This document shows positions 9,981 to 18,736 of a stretch of 64,000 nt of DNA, in pieces. Source of the DNA: Cupriavidus sp. EM10 (GTDB lineage Bacteria > Pseudomonadota > Gammaproteobacteria > Burkholderiales > Burkholderiaceae); the NCBI RefSeq assembly GCF_018729255.1, contig NZ_CP076060.1, positions 930,001-994,000 of the forward strand, in the 5' to 3' direction. The notes under the pieces were generated by a model. The model had not been told where the DNA came from, ran no database searches, and saw nothing but the letters and a program-made list of their open reading frames with translations. How positions within the stretch are numbered: position 1 is the first letter of the stretch; every line of letters begins with the position of its first letter. A program made the position numbers and the translations under genes.

Positions 9981-10520
9981 TCAACGCGGATCGGGGCGCT
10001 CGCGCAGCGGGTCGGGCGTGATGAGCGTGCGGCGCAGCACGCCGGCGTCATCGAACATGAAGTTGAACATCGAGTACCACTGGTCTTCATGCAGGAAGCG
10101 GTAGCTCCACGCTTCCTGCTTCAGACGCGGGTAGTACTCGATGGGCTCGCGCGGCGCGCCGAAGTGCTCCAGCACGTCCTTCTTGGTCCACTCGTTTACC
10201 TTGGACTTGTACAGTTCGGTCGTGGTCAGCACCTGACGGAAATTGGTCAGCCGGCCATCCCGGTCGAAATCCGCCGCGTAGGAATATTCGCCCAGCGGCT
10301 GCTTCGAGTAGAACCAGCGCGTGGTGCCGTCGTCGAGCCGGTACACGTCGGTGGGCCGGCCGAACGTCGCTTCCACGGCGCTCTGTGGCTGACCGACGAG
10401 CTTGAGGCCGGTGTTGACGGGGGCCAGCGCCGGCCCGAGGCTGCTGCAGCCAGCCAGGGTGCCTGTGGCCAGCGCCAGGGCGGCGATCCAGTGCCGGCCC
10501 ACTTGCGGAAATTTCGTCAT
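9981..10520 (-). CDS. BamE/SmpA-like outer membrane lipoprotein
   Basis: 179 residues with a lipoprotein signal peptide: a hydrophobic stretch (about 11-22) and the lipobox LAGC with Cys25. The mature part has GLKLVGQPQSAVEATFGRPT near 40-55, which resembles the SmpA/OmlA (BamE) fold motif in which a short helix pair precedes a G-x-P loop. A second such segment (KKDVLEHFGAPREP) is near 120. It may belong to an extended BamE-like family, but whether it works in outer membrane protein assembly is not shown. The ATG at 10518-10520 fixes the signal peptide; longer upstream extensions are antisense to the divergent binding protein gene. Confidence 0.75.
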   Translation of the reverse strand: MTKFPQVGRHWIAALALATGTLAGCSSLGPALAPVNTGLKLVGQPQSAVEATFGRPTDVYRLDDGTTRWFYSKQPLGEYSYAADFDRDGRLTNFRQVLTTTELYKSKVNEWTKKDVLEHFGAPREPIEYYPRLKQEAWSYRFLHEDQWYSMFNFMFDDAGVLRRTLITPDPLRERPDPR

Positions 10521-10622
10521 GTTCGGTGATTTGCTGCAAAAAAGTGCATTAGTCGTAGTGTAGCGGGCGCGGGCGCAATGTGTGTACCATCGCGGCTTTG
10601 CATGGACGAAGGGAAGTCTCGA

Positions 10623-11918
10623 ATGGGCGGAATCCGAACAGGCGGGCGCGTGAAGCGGCTGCGGGCCTGGGTGGCGGCGGCCTTGTGCTGCGCGGCAACG
10701 GCCGCAATGGCCCAGCAGCCGGCCGGCGCCCCCATCCGGCTGGGCATGATCGACGGGCTGTCGGGCCCCTTCGCCAACGCCGGCGAGGCCGTGGTGCGCA
10801 ACCTGCGGATCGCCATCGAGCGCGTCAATGCGCGGGGCGGCGTGAAGCTGCCTGATGGCGCCCATCCGCTGGAGCTGGTGACGTTCGACAGCAAAGGTAA
10901 CGTGGACGAAAGCCTGATCCAGTTCCGTGGCCTGGTCGACAAGCGCATCCCGTTCGTCCTGCAGGGCAACAGTTCGGCGGTGGCCAGCGCCCTGGTGGCG
11001 GCGATCAATCGCCAGAACCAGCGCCAGCCCGATGCACGCGTGCTGTTCCTGAACTATTCGGCCGTCGATCCCACGCTGACCAACGAGAATTGCAGTTTCT
11101 GGCATTTCCGCTTCGATGCCAGCGCCGACATGCGCATGCAGGCGCTGACCGAGGCCATCCGCAGCGAGCACGCGGTGCGCAAGGTCTACCTGATCGACCA
11201 GGACTACAGCTTCGGCCACCAGGTAGCGCGGTCCGCGCGCGAAATGCTGGCGGCCAAGCGGCCCGATATCCAGATCGTGGGCGATGAATTCCATCCCATC
11301 GGCAAGATCAAGGACTTTGCGCCGTACATTGCCAAGATCAAGGCCAGCGGCGCCGACGCGGTGATCACCGGCAACTGGGGCAACGACCTGACGCTGATGG
11401 TCAAGGCGGCACGCGAGGGTGGCCTCAACGCGCGCTTCTATACGTTCTACGGCAATGGCCTGGGCGCGCCGGCCGCCATTGGCGACGCGGGCGTGGGCCG
11501 GGTGCTGGCGGTGGCCGAATGGCATCCGAACGTGGGCGGCACCGAGTCCGACGCGTTCTACCAGGCGTTTCGTACCCGCTATCCCGATCCGCGCGACGAC
11601 TACGTACACCTGCGCATGCAGATGATGGTGGAAATGCTGGCCCGCGCCATCGAGCAGGCCGGCGGCACCGATGCCGTGGCGGTGGCCTATGCCCTGGAAA
11701 ACATGCGGTTCACGAACGGCTTCCACGACGCCACGGTGCGCGCCGACGACCACCAGGTACTGCAGCCCCTGTATGTCTCGGTGATGGCGAAGCAGGGCGG
11801 CGAGGTACGGTTCGACAACGAGGGCTCCGGCTACGGGTTCCGGACAGTGAAGAAGCTCAAGACGGCCCAGACCACGCTGCCGACCACGTGCCGGATGGAG
11901 CGCCCGGCGCGGAATTGA
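10623..11918 (+). CDS. ABC transporter substrate-binding protein, Leu/Ile/Val-binding type
   Basis: 431 residues. A signal peptide (about 10-35, [21 protein letters not shown]) is followed by a type I periplasmic binding fold (Peripla_BP_6), with [36 protein letters not shown] at the mature N-terminus. Such proteins bind branched-chain amino acids, amides or aromatic acids for import; the ligand cannot be told from sequence here. No permease or ATPase genes are adjacent, so it is an orphan binding protein. The ATG at 10623 is preceded by AAGGGAAG. A GTG at 10650 and an ATG at 10578 are less likely alternative starts. It is divergent from the BamE-like gene, with about 100 bases between. Confidence 0.85.
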   Translation: MGGIRTGGRVKRLRAWVAAALCCAATAAMAQQPAGAPIRLGMIDGLSGPFANAGEAVVRNLRIAIERVNARGGVKLPDGAHPLELVTFDSKGNVDESLIQFRGLVDKRIPFVLQGNSSAVASALVAAINRQNQRQPDARVLFLNYSAVDPTLTNENCSFWHFRFDASADMRMQALTEAIRSEHAVRKVYLIDQDYSFGHQVARSAREMLAAKRPDIQIVGDEFHPIGKIKDFAPYIAKIKASGADAVITGNWGNDLTLMVKAAREGGLNARFYTFYGNGLGAPAAIGDAGVGRVLAVAEWHPNVGGTESDAFYQAFRTRYPDPRDDYVHLRMQMMVEMLARAIEQAGGTDAVAVAYALENMRFTNGFHDATVRADDHQVLQPLYVSVMAKQGGEVRFDNEGSGYGFRTVKKLKTAQTTLPTTCRMERPARN

Positions 11919-11961
11919 GCCATTGCCGGGCGGCGGACTTCGCCGCCGGGCGGAATTCGGC

Positions 11962-11967
11962 TATAAT
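11962..11967 (+). promoter_or_regulatory. Promoter -10 element for rpsO
   Basis: A perfect TATAAT at 11962-11967. The -35 at the right distance (TTCGCC, 11939-11944) is poor. Transcription would start near 11974 and give a leader of about 110 bases. Confidence 0.5.
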
Positions 11968-11979
11968 GCGCGGCTGTCG

Positions 11980-12002
11980 TCCACAAGCCACCTGGCTGTG
12001 GA
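11980..12002 (+). promoter_or_regulatory. Hairpin in the rpsO leader
   Basis: CCACAAGCC and GGCTGTGG flank the loop ACCT, giving a stem with one bulged A about 80 bases before the rpsO start. In E. coli, S15 represses its own mRNA by binding a leader structure. Whether this hairpin does the same is inference. Confidence 0.35.
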
Positions 12003-12082
12003 AGGCGGATGCCGAGTCAAAGCAAGGCACGACGCAAGCGGCGCATCCCGCGCTGCAGCGTTCGCAAGTGAAAGGAAACATC

Positions 12083-12346
12083 ATGGCAATTGCCAACAAG
12101 TCCGAAGTCATCCAGAAGTTCGCCCGCGGCGCCAACGACACGGGTAGCCCCGAAGTCCAGGTCGCTCTGCTGACCACCCGCATCAACGAACTGACCCCGC
12201 ACTTCAAGGCCAACATGAAGGATCACCACAGCCGCCGCGGTCTGCTGCGCATGGTGAGCCGTCGTCGTCGCCTGCTGGACTACCTCAAGGCCAGCGACGC
12301 TGACCGTTACCGCGCCCTGATCGAAGCCCTGGGCCTGCGCAAGTAA
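12083..12346 (+). CDS. rpsO: 30S ribosomal protein S15
   Basis: 87 residues, two fewer than the common 89. It is a primary 16S rRNA-binding protein of the small subunit platform. The conserved [20 protein letters not shown] (about 21-40) and the Arg-rich [19 protein letters not shown] (about 51-69) are typical. The ATG follows GAAAGGAAACATC, a strong ribosome binding site. It lies upstream of pnp in the order conserved across proteobacteria, with a terminator between them. Confidence 0.97.
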   Translation: MAIANKSEVIQKFARGANDTGSPEVQVALLTTRINELTPHFKANMKDHHSRRGLLRMVSRRRRLLDYLKASDADRYRALIEALGLRK

Positions 12347-12410
12347 GGTCTGCGGATGGCAGCACGGATCCTGCAAGCGTTGTTCAAGCACGATTTCACG
12401 TGAGGCCACG

Positions 12411-12450
12411 ATGCCTGCGCCAGCACTGCTGGGGCAGGCATTTTGCTTTT
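12411..12450 (+). terminator. Intrinsic terminator after rpsO
   Basis: A 14-bp stem with one mismatch: 12411-12424 (ATGCCTGCGCCAGC) pairs with 12428-12441, followed by TTTTGCTTTT. It is likely partial, allowing some read-through into pnp as in other bacteria. Confidence 0.8.
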
Positions 12451-12789
12451 CTGCGCCGGTGATTATTAGCCGGTCAGCGGTAGATGTGATGTTAGTTTCA
12501 CACTAAATTCGGGCGATTTGCCCGTACGCCGTTGCGCCATGCCGTGCGACGGAGTAAGTTACCTCGCTCTTTCTGACACCGGAACCGGCCAAGGAAACGG
12601 GGTTTTGTGTCATTCCATCGCGTATCGCATCGTCCTCATGCAGGGCCGGACGGTGGCGCGATGGAATGGCATAGCACTTCCCTGAGACTGCGGACCGGGC
12701 AACTTCCGGCAGTCCGCCTGCCGCTGCGAGCGCAGGCGTCGGCCCGCCGTATCTGTTTACGGCAGGCAAGCATGATTCAAGGAACGCTC
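12451..12789 (+). other. pnp leader region
   Basis: A gap of about 340 bases between the rpsO terminator and pnp, with no supported gene. It contains the inverted repeat TTAGT-TTCAC-ACTAA near 12493-12507 and a long hairpin at 12606-12673. A smaller hairpin (GCGGAC 12690-12695 with GTCCGC 12712-12717) precedes the pnp ribosome binding site AAGGAA (12779-12784). Confidence 0.6.
12606..12673 (+). promoter_or_regulatory. Long hairpin in the pnp leader, candidate RNase III site
   Basis: CATTCCATCGCG (12611-12622) pairs perfectly with CGCGATGGAATG (12657-12668). The helix extends outward to about 17 bp with G-U pairs. In E. coli the pnp mRNA leader forms a long stem cut by RNase III, after which PNPase represses its own translation. 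The position about 120 bases before pnp fits the same scheme. Confidence 0.6.
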
Positions 12790-14958
12790 ATGACCATGTT
12801 CAACAAGATCGTCAAGGAATTCCAGTGGGGCCAGCATACGGTCCGCATGGAAACCGGCGAAGTCGCCCGTCAGGCATCGGGTGCCGTGATCGTCGACATC
12901 GAAGACACCGTGGTGCTGGCCACCGTGGTGGCAGCCAAGAGCCCGAAGGCAGGCCAGGACTTCTTCCCGCTGACCGTCGACTACATCGAGAAGACCTACG
13001 CCGCCGGCAAGATCCCGGGTGGCTTCTTCAAGCGTGAAGGTCGTCCGTCGGAAAACGAGACGCTGACGTCGCGCCTGATCGACCGTCCGCTGCGTCCGCT
13101 GTTCCCGGAAGGTTTCTACAACGACGTGCAGGTGGTCATCCACGTGCTGTCGATCAACCCGGAAGTGCCGGCCGACATCCCGGCGCTGATCGCGTCGTCG
13201 GCCGCGCTGGCCGTGTCGGGCATCCCGTTCAGCGGCCCGGTGGGCGCCGCCCGCGTGGGCTACAAGGACGGCCAGTACCTGCTGAACCCGACCCGTTCGC
13301 AGATCGCCGCGTCGGAACTGGATCTGGTCGTCGCCGGTACCGAGCGTGCCGTGCTGATGGTGGAATCGGAAGCCAACCAGCTGTCGGAGGACGTGATGCT
13401 GGGCGCCGTGGTGTATGGCCACGAGCAGATGCAGACCGCCATCAACGCGATCCACGAACTGGTCCGTGAAGGCGGCAAGCCGGAATGGGACTGGGCACCG
13501 GCAGCCAAGAACGAGACGCTGATCGCCAAGGTGAGCGAGATCGGCCTGCCGCTGCTGCAGGAAACGTATCAGCTGCGCCAGAAGTCGGCCCGCAGCGCCA
13601 AGCTCAAGGAAGTCTACGCAACCGTGCAGGCCAGGCTGGCCGAAGCCGGCGTGGAAGCCGACAAGGTGGAAGTGGGCAACGTCCTGTTCGACCTGGAAGC
13701 CAAGATCGTGCGTGGCCAGATCCTGGCCGGCGAGCCGCGTATCGACGGCCGCGACACGCGCACCGTGCGCCCGATCGAGATCCGTTCGTCGGTGCTGCCG
13801 CGCGCCCACGGTTCGTCGCTGTTCACGCGTGGTGAAACCCAGGCGCTGGCAGTGGCCACGCTGGGTACCAAGAGCGACGAGCAGATCATCGACGCGCTGG
13901 CTGGCGAATACCGCGACCGCTTCATGCTCCACTACAACATGCCTCCGTTCGCCACCGGCGAAACGGGCCGCGTGGGTAGCCCGAAGCGCCGTGAGATCGG
14001 CCATGGCCGCCTGGCCAAGCGCGCACTGATCCCGGTGCTGCCGAAGGAAGACGAATTCGCCTACACGATCCGCCTGGTTTCGGAAATCACCGAATCCAAC
14101 GGCTCGTCGTCGATGGCGTCGGTGTGCGGCGGCTGCCTGGCACTGATGGACGCCGGCGTTCCGGTGAAGGCGCACGTGGCCGGCGTGGCCATGGGCCTGA
14201 TCCTGGAAGGCAACAAGTTTGCCGTGCTGACCGACATCCTGGGCGACGAAGATCACCTGGGCGACATGGACTTCAAGGTGGCCGGTACCGACACGGGTAT
14301 CACGGCACTGCAGATGGACATCAAGGTGCAGGGCATCACCAAGGAAATCATGCAGGTGGCGCTGGCGCAAGCCCGTGAAGGCCGCATGCACATCCTGGGC
14401 AAGATGCAGGAAGCGATGGGCCACGCCCGCACCGAGCTGTCGGAGCACGCACCGCGCATGATCACGATGAAGATCCATCCGGACAAGATTCGTGAAGTGA
14501 TCGGCAAGGGCGGCTCGACCATCCAGGCGCTGACCAAGGAAACCGGCACGACCATCGACATCCAGGAAGACGGCACGATCACGATCGCGTCGACGTCGAC
14601 CGACGGCATGGCCGAAGCCAAGCGCCGCATCGAAGGCATCACCGCCGAAGCGGAAGTGGGCAAGATCTACGCCGGTACCGTGCTGAAGCTGCTGGACTTC
14701 GGTGCCATCGTGAACATCCTGCCGGGCAAGGACGGTCTGCTGCATATCTCCGAGATCGTCAACGAGCGCGTCAAGGACATCAAGGACTGGCTGAAGGAAG
14801 GCCAGCAGGTTCGCGTGAAGCTGATCCAGGCCGACGAGAAGGGTCGTCTGCGCCTGTCGCTGAAGGCCGCGCTGGCCGAAGAGGGTGGCAGCATCAGCCC
14901 GATCGCCCCGCAAGGCGATGCGCCGGCGGCACCGACCTCGCCGGAGCAGCAGCAGTAA
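12790..14958 (+). CDS. pnp: Polyribonucleotide nucleotidyltransferase (PNPase)
   Basis: 722 residues. It degrades RNA 3' to 5' with phosphate, releasing nucleoside diphosphates, and is part of RNA turnover complexes. Two RNase PH domains (about 10-145 and 320-470) flank a helical domain. A KH domain (about 555-615, with [20 protein letters not shown]) and an S1 domain (about 623-692) bind RNA. The tail after 700 is Pro/Ala-rich. The ATG at 12790 is five bases after AAGGAA; a second ATG two codons later is also possible. The leader hairpin suggests autoregulation. A strong terminator follows. Confidence 0.97.
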   Translation: MTMFNKIVKEFQWGQHTVRMETGEVARQASGAVIVDIEDTVVLATVVAAKSPKAGQDFFPLTVDYIEKTYAAGKIPGGFFKREGRPSENETLTSRLIDRPLRPLFPEGFYNDVQVVIHVLSINPEVPADIPALIASSAALAVSGIPFSGPVGAARVGYKDGQYLLNPTRSQIAASELDLVVAGTERAVLMVESEANQLSEDVMLGAVVYGHEQMQTAINAIHELVREGGKPEWDWAPAAKNETLIAKVSEIGLPLLQETYQLRQKSARSAKLKEVYATVQARLAEAGVEADKVEVGNVLFDLEAKIVRGQILAGEPRIDGRDTRTVRPIEIRSSVLPRAHGSSLFTRGETQALAVATLGTKSDEQIIDALAGEYRDRFMLHYNMPPFATGETGRVGSPKRREIGHGRLAKRALIPVLPKEDEFAYTIRLVSEITESNGSSSMASVCGGCLALMDAGVPVKAHVAGVAMGLILEGNKFAVLTDILGDEDHLGDMDFKVAGTDTGITALQMDIKVQGITKEIMQVALAQAREGRMHILGKMQEAMGHARTELSEHAPRMITMKIHPDKIREVIGKGGSTIQALTKETGTTIDIQEDGTITIASTSTDGMAEAKRRIEGITAEAEVGKIYAGTVLKLLDFGAIVNILPGKDGLLHISEIVNERVKDIKDWLKEGQQVRVKLIQADEKGRLRLSLKAALAEEGGSISPIAPQGDAPAAPTSPEQQQ

Positions 14959-15000
14959 GCTGACGCGGTACGGGCACACGTACCGACAGGCAGTACCCGC

Positions 15001-15033
15001 AAAGCGGCTGGCGATGTCCAGCCGCTTTTTTGT
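15001..15033 (+). terminator. Intrinsic terminator after pnp
   Basis: AAAGCGGCTGG (15001-15011) pairs with CCAGCCGCTTT (15018-15028) around the loop CGATGT, followed by TTTTGTTT. Confidence 0.88.
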
Positions 15034-15121
15034 TTACACTGCCGGTCAGCCTTTTTACCTGCGATTCGCGTGCACTTGTTGCAGCGCGCGATGCGACACA
15101 CGACATTGATGAGGAGCGATC

Positions 15122-16126
15122 ATGAAAGCCATCGAAATCCGTGAATACGGCGGCCCTGAAGTCCTGCAGGAAGCGCAGCGTCCCGACCCGGAGCCGAAGG
15201 CCGGCGAGATCCTGATCCGCGTGGCCGCCGCAGGCATCAATCGTCCAGATGTGTTCCAGCGCACGGGCAACTATCCGGTGCCGCCGGGCGCGTCGGACCT
15301 GCCGGGCCTGGAAGTGGCTGGCGTGGTGGTGGGTGGCGACCTGTCGAATCCGGCCAACCGTTTCGGCCTGAAGGCTGGCGACCGGGTTTGCGCGCTGGTG
15401 CAGGGCGGCGGTTACGCCGAGCTTTGCACGGCGCCGATCGAGCAATGCCTGCCGGTGCCGGAAGGGCTCAGCGATATCGAGGCAGCCGCGTTGCCGGAAA
15501 CGTTCTTCACGGTGTGGAGCAACGTCTTCGACCGTGGCCAGCTGGGCAAGGGCCCGCGTGGCGCGGCGGAAACGCTGCTGATCCAGGGCGGTTCGAGCGG
15601 CATCGGCACCACGGCGATCCAGATCGCGAAGGCGATGGGCTTCAAGGTATTCGTGACCGCGGGCAGCGACGACAAGTGCAAGGCCTGCGAAGAACTGGGT
15701 GCCGATCGCGCGATCAACTACAAGACGCAGGACTTTGCGGCCGAGGTGAAGGCCCTGACCGAGGGCAAGGGCGTCGACGTGATTCTCGACATGGTGGCCG
15801 GCTCGTACCTGGCGCGCGAACTGTCTTGCATCGCCGACGATGGCCGCGTCGTCATCATCGCGCTGCTGGGCGGCGCCAAGGCAGAGATCCCGCTGGGCGA
15901 TATCCTGCGCCGCCGCATTACCGTCACCGGTTCGACGCTGCGTCCGCGTCCGGCATCGTTCAAGGGAGCGATTGCGCAGGCGCTGCATCAGAACGTCTGG
16001 CCGCTGCTGGCCTCAGGCAAGATCAAGCCTGTGATCTACAAGGTTTTCCCGGCCGCGCAGGCCGCCGATGCGCATCGCCTGATGGAATCGAGCGAGCATA
16101 CCGGCAAGATCGTGCTGACCTGGTAA
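15122..16126 (+). CDS. NAD(P)H quinone oxidoreductase, PIG3 family
   Basis: 334 residues, zinc-independent medium-chain dehydrogenase/reductase. The N-terminal GroES-like domain contains AAAGINRPDVFQRTGNYP and lacks the zinc-ligand cysteines. The Rossmann nucleotide-binding site is LLIQGGSSGIGTTAIQIAKA near 155-175. The C-terminal part has PRPASFKGAIAQAL, typical of the PIG3/p53-inducible quinone oxidoreductase subfamily. It probably reduces quinones with NAD(P)H as a one-electron or detoxifying activity in the cytosol; the physiological substrate is unknown. The ATG follows GAGGAGCGATC. It stands between the pnp terminator and tpiA and appears to have its own promoter. Confidence 0.88.
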   Translation: MKAIEIREYGGPEVLQEAQRPDPEPKAGEILIRVAAAGINRPDVFQRTGNYPVPPGASDLPGLEVAGVVVGGDLSNPANRFGLKAGDRVCALVQGGGYAELCTAPIEQCLPVPEGLSDIEAAALPETFFTVWSNVFDRGQLGKGPRGAAETLLIQGGSSGIGTTAIQIAKAMGFKVFVTAGSDDKCKACEELGADRAINYKTQDFAAEVKALTEGKGVDVILDMVAGSYLARELSCIADDGRVVIIALLGGAKAEIPLGDILRRRITVTGSTLRPRPASFKGAIAQALHQNVWPLLASGKIKPVIYKVFPAAQAADAHRLMESSEHTGKIVLTW

Positions 16127-16142
16127 TACGGTGGCTGGGCCT

Positions 16143-16200
16143 GCAATTGCATCGCTGCTGGTGCAATTGTGGGCCGGCGGCCACTGGGTGTCCGCAATTG
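16143..16200 (+). repeat. Three GCAATTG boxes upstream of tpiA
   Basis: GCAATTG occurs at 16143-16149, 16163-16169 and 16194-16200. The spacings are 20 and 31 bases, close to two and three DNA helical turns. Each contains the palindrome CAATTG. They lie 67-124 bases before the tpiA start, in a gap with no gene, and could be a binding site array. Confidence 0.45.
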
Positions 16201-16266
16201 TCCGCCACGCTGGCGGCACCCCTTGACCACGCTACAATAGCGGGTTTGATTTGAGAGGGGACGCTT

Positions 16267-17004
16267 GTGAGACAAAAGCTGGTCATCGGCAACTGGAAGA
16301 TGCACGGCAGCCTTGCCGCCAATGCGGCCCTGCTGGAAGGCATCAAGGCAGCGCCGGCCAAGGCAAAACTGGCCGTCTGCGCACCGTTCCCCTATCTTGC
16401 CCAGTGCCAGTCGCTGCTCACCGGTACCCAGGTGTCGTGGGGCGCCCAGGACACCTCAGCCGAGACGCGCGGCGCCTTCACGGGTGAAGTCGCGGCACCG
16501 ATGCTGGCCGAGTTTGGCTGCACCTACGTGCTGGTGGGGCACTCCGAACGGCGCACCTATCATGGCGAGACCGATGCAACGGTGGCTGCCAAGGCGCTGC
16601 GGGCGCTGGAGTCGGGCCTGATCCCCGTGGTTTGCGTCGGCGAAACGCTGGCCGAGCGCGAGGCCGGGCAAACCGAGGCGGTGGTGGGCCGCCAGCTCCA
16701 GGCAGTGCTGGAGACACTCTCTATCGAGCAACTGAATCGCATTGTCCTGGCCTATGAGCCCGTGTGGGCCATCGGTACGGGCAAGACGGCCACGAGCGAG
16801 CAGGCCCAGGCCGTGCACGCCGCCCTGCGCGCGCAGGTCGCCGCCAGGGATGCCGGCGTGGCCCAGGCCATCGCCATCCTGTACGGCGGCAGCGTCAAGC
16901 CTGACAATGCGGCCGAACTCTTTTCCATGTCCGACATCGACGGGGGGCTGATTGGCGGCGCCTCGCTGAAGGCGGATGATTTCCTCGCGATCGGCAACGC
17001 CTGA
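16267..17004 (+). CDS. tpiA: Triosephosphate isomerase
   Basis: 245 residues. It interconverts dihydroxyacetone phosphate and glyceraldehyde 3-phosphate in central carbon metabolism. The active-site residues are present: Lys11 in GNWKMHG, His92 in LVGHSERR and the catalytic Glu164 in [10 protein letters not shown]. The phosphate-gripping [10 protein letters not shown] is near 205-214. The start codon is GTG at 16267, preceded by GAGGGGAC; no ATG is available that gives the conserved N-terminus ([13 protein letters not shown]). Length is normal. It is followed by secG after 50 bases. Confidence 0.97.
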   Translation: MRQKLVIGNWKMHGSLAANAALLEGIKAAPAKAKLAVCAPFPYLAQCQSLLTGTQVSWGAQDTSAETRGAFTGEVAAPMLAEFGCTYVLVGHSERRTYHGETDATVAAKALRALESGLIPVVCVGETLAEREAGQTEAVVGRQLQAVLETLSIEQLNRIVLAYEPVWAIGTGKTATSEQAQAVHAALRAQVAARDAGVAQAIAILYGGSVKPDNAAELFSMSDIDGGLIGGASLKADDFLAIGNA

Positions 17005-17054
17005 ATGCCGGATGCGACTGTCTGATCAGGCAAGTACGAAACGAATTTAACCAA

Positions 17055-17423
17055 ATGGCAATTTTCAAGACTCTGTTGGTCGTCGTGCAGGTTCTGTCCG
17101 CGCTGGGCGTGATCGGTCTGGTCCTGCTGCAGCACGGCAAAGGCGCCGACGTTGGCGCGGCGTTCGGTTCCGGCGCATCGGGCAGCCTGTTCGGTGCATC
17201 GGGCTCGGCAAACTTCCTGTCGCGTACCACGGCCGTCCTGGCGGCGCTGTTCTTCGCATGCACGCTGGGCCTGACGTTGCTTGGCAACTACAAGCCGCAG
17301 GCTTCGCTGGGCGTAATGGCTGGTGGCCAGCAGCCGCAAGCCACGCAGGCATCGGCTCCGTCCGCATCGGCTCCGGCAGCGGCTGCCGCGTCGGCACCGG
17401 CTGCTCCGGCGGTGCCGAAGTAA
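17055..17423 (+). CDS. secG: Preprotein translocase subunit SecG
   Basis: 122 residues. A small membrane protein of the SecYEG translocon that assists SecA-driven export. Two transmembrane helices are visible (about 3-22 and 55-77), joined by the conserved Gly-rich GKGADVGAAFGSGASGSLFGASGS loop (about 29-52, quoted in part as GKGADVGAAFGSGASG). The C-terminal 35 residues are a low-complexity Ala/Pro/Ser tail common in Burkholderiales. It lies between tpiA and tRNA-Leu, as in many proteobacteria. Confidence 0.95.
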   Translation: MAIFKTLLVVVQVLSALGVIGLVLLQHGKGADVGAAFGSGASGSLFGASGSANFLSRTTAVLAALFFACTLGLTLLGNYKPQASLGVMAGGQQPQATQASAPSASAPAAAAASAPAAPAVPK

Positions 17424-17462
17424 GCTTCGGCATTGGCGCAATAATCGAACAGTGTGTTCGCG

Positions 17463-17520
17463 GATTCCTGATTTAATTTGCAGTTGTGCATTGAACAAAT
17501 CAGGAATCATGAGTTAGAAT
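17463..17520 (+). promoter_or_regulatory. Candidate tRNA-Leu/nuo promoter with overlapping 12-bp inverted repeat
   Basis: TTGAAC (17491-17496) and TAGAAT (17515-17520), 18 bases apart, form a plausible promoter. A perfect inverted repeat surrounds the -35: GATTCCTGATTT (17463-17474) and AAATCAGGAATC (17497-17508). No T-run follows it, so it looks more like an operator than a terminator. Confidence 0.45.
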
Positions 17521-17632
17521 GCAAGGCTTGAAACGATTCCCCAGCGCGGGGCGAAACCCAGAGGACAGACTTCTCTGGCAACGCTTCGTAGGGTGTAAAA
17601 ACCCGGCGCAAGGCAATATTGTTTCTCCCCCA
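17521..17632 (+). other. Structured leader before tRNA-Leu
   Basis: These 112 bases contain several short hairpins: CCCC-AGCGC-GGGG, GGGC-GAAA-CCC, CCAGAGGACAGACTTCTCTGG and GGGT-GTAAAA-ACCC. The stretch may be a tRNA precursor leader or a small structured RNA. No coding sequence is supported. Confidence 0.35.
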
Positions 17633-17717
17633 GCCGACGTGGTGAAATTGGTAGACACGCTATCTTGAGGGGGTAGTGGCGAAAGCTGTGCGAGTTCGAG
17701 TCTCGCCGTCGGCACCA
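17633..17717 (+). tRNA. tRNA-Leu (anticodon GAG)
   Basis: An 85-base tRNA with the CCA end encoded. The acceptor arms GCCGACG and CGTCGGC pair, with discriminator A. The anticodon stem CTATC/GGTAG encloses TTGAGGG, giving anticodon GAG (17667-17669), which reads CUC and CUU. A long variable arm is typical of class II leucine tRNAs. The T arm has GTTCGAGTC. It lies between secG and nuoA in the nuo transcription direction. Confidence 0.97.
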
Positions 17718-17886
17718 AACAATTGATCGGAAGTCATTGTCGCATCCGTGTCATGCACGGATTGCACCATGATTCTCCGGCAGTCCGCAAGGCGGCGCCG
17801 TGCTAAGACGGGATGGCGCCTGGGTGGGCAACAGGTCGCCGCTAGCTGGTGCTGTTGACAACATTCCAGATAAGGCTGGCCGTACC

Positions 17887-18246
17887 TTGACACTCGAAGC
17901 CTACTTCCCCGTCCTCGTCTTCATCCTCTTTGGCATCGTGCTCGGTGTAGCGCTGATGTCCATTGGTCGGATTCTCGGTCCAAACAATCCTGACGCAGCG
18001 AAGCTGTCGCCGTACGAGTGCGGCTTCGAAGCATTTGAGGATGCGCGCATGAAGTTCGACGTGCGCTACTACCTCATCGCCATCCTCTTTATCCTGTTCG
18101 ATCTCGAAACTGCCTTCCTGTTTCCGTGGGGTGTCGCCCTCAAGGACATCGGTTGGCCGGGATTCATCGCCATGGGCGTGTTTCTGCTGGAATTCATCGT
18201 GGGCTTCGTCTACATCTGGAAAAAGGGCGCGCTCGATTGGGAGTGA
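17887..18246 (+). CDS. nuoA: NADH-quinone oxidoreductase subunit A
   Basis: 119 residues with a TTG start, which gives exactly the family length (an in-frame ATG at 17800 would add 29 non-conserved residues). It is a membrane subunit of complex I with three helices (about 7-27, 65-85 and 90-110). The conserved acidic loop [20 protein letters not shown] (about 38-58) is near the quinone site. First gene of a 14-gene operon. The start lies 169 bases after tRNA-Leu with no terminator between, so tRNA and nuo may be co-transcribed. Confidence 0.92.
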   Translation: MTLEAYFPVLVFILFGIVLGVALMSIGRILGPNNPDAAKLSPYECGFEAFEDARMKFDVRYYLIAILFILFDLETAFLFPWGVALKDIGWPGFIAMGVFLLEFIVGFVYIWKKGALDWE

Positions 18247-18252
18247 TGTGAA

Positions 18253-18735
18253 ATGGCAATCGAAGGCGTTCTCAACGAAGGCTTTGTCACGACGACCGCT
18301 GACAAGCTGATCAACTGGACCCGTACGGGTTCCCTGTGGCCCATGACGTTCGGTCTGGCCTGCTGTGCAGTGGAAATGATGCACGCCGGCGCCGCACGCT
18401 ACGACATGGACCGTTTCGGCGTGATTTTCCGCCCGTCGCCGCGTCAGTCCGACGTGATGATCGTGGCCGGCACGCTGTGCAACAAGATGGCCCCCGCGCT
18501 GCGCAAGGTCTATGACCAGATGGCGGAACCGCGCTGGGTGATCTCGATGGGCTCGTGCGCCAACGGTGGTGGTTACTACCACTACTCGTACTCGGTGGTG
18601 CGTGGCTGCGACCGCATCGTGCCGGTCGACATCTATGTTCCGGGCTGCCCGCCGACGGCGGAAGCGCTGATCTACGGCGTGATCCAGCTGCAGAACAAGA
18701 TCAAGCGTACCAACACCATTGCGCGCAAGGGCTGA
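18253..18735 (+). CDS. nuoB: NADH-quinone oxidoreductase subunit B
   Basis: 160 residues. It carries the terminal iron-sulfur cluster N2 that passes electrons to quinone. The ligands are the adjacent Cys37-Cys38 (ACCAVEMMH), Cys102 (GSCANGGG) and Cys132 ([11 protein letters not shown]). It starts six bases after nuoA and ends one base before nuoC. Length and motifs are typical. Confidence 0.97.
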   Translation: MAIEGVLNEGFVTTTADKLINWTRTGSLWPMTFGLACCAVEMMHAGAARYDMDRFGVIFRPSPRQSDVMIVAGTLCNKMAPALRKVYDQMAEPRWVISMGSCANGGGYYHYSYSVVRGCDRIVPVDIYVPGCPPTAEALIYGVIQLQNKIKRTNTIARKG

Positions 18736-18736
18736 C

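Noticed and set aside
9981..11753. A 590-codon minus-strand ORF that includes the BamE-like gene
   Set aside because: Only the last 179 codons have a signal peptide and family motif. The rest is antisense to the binding protein gene.
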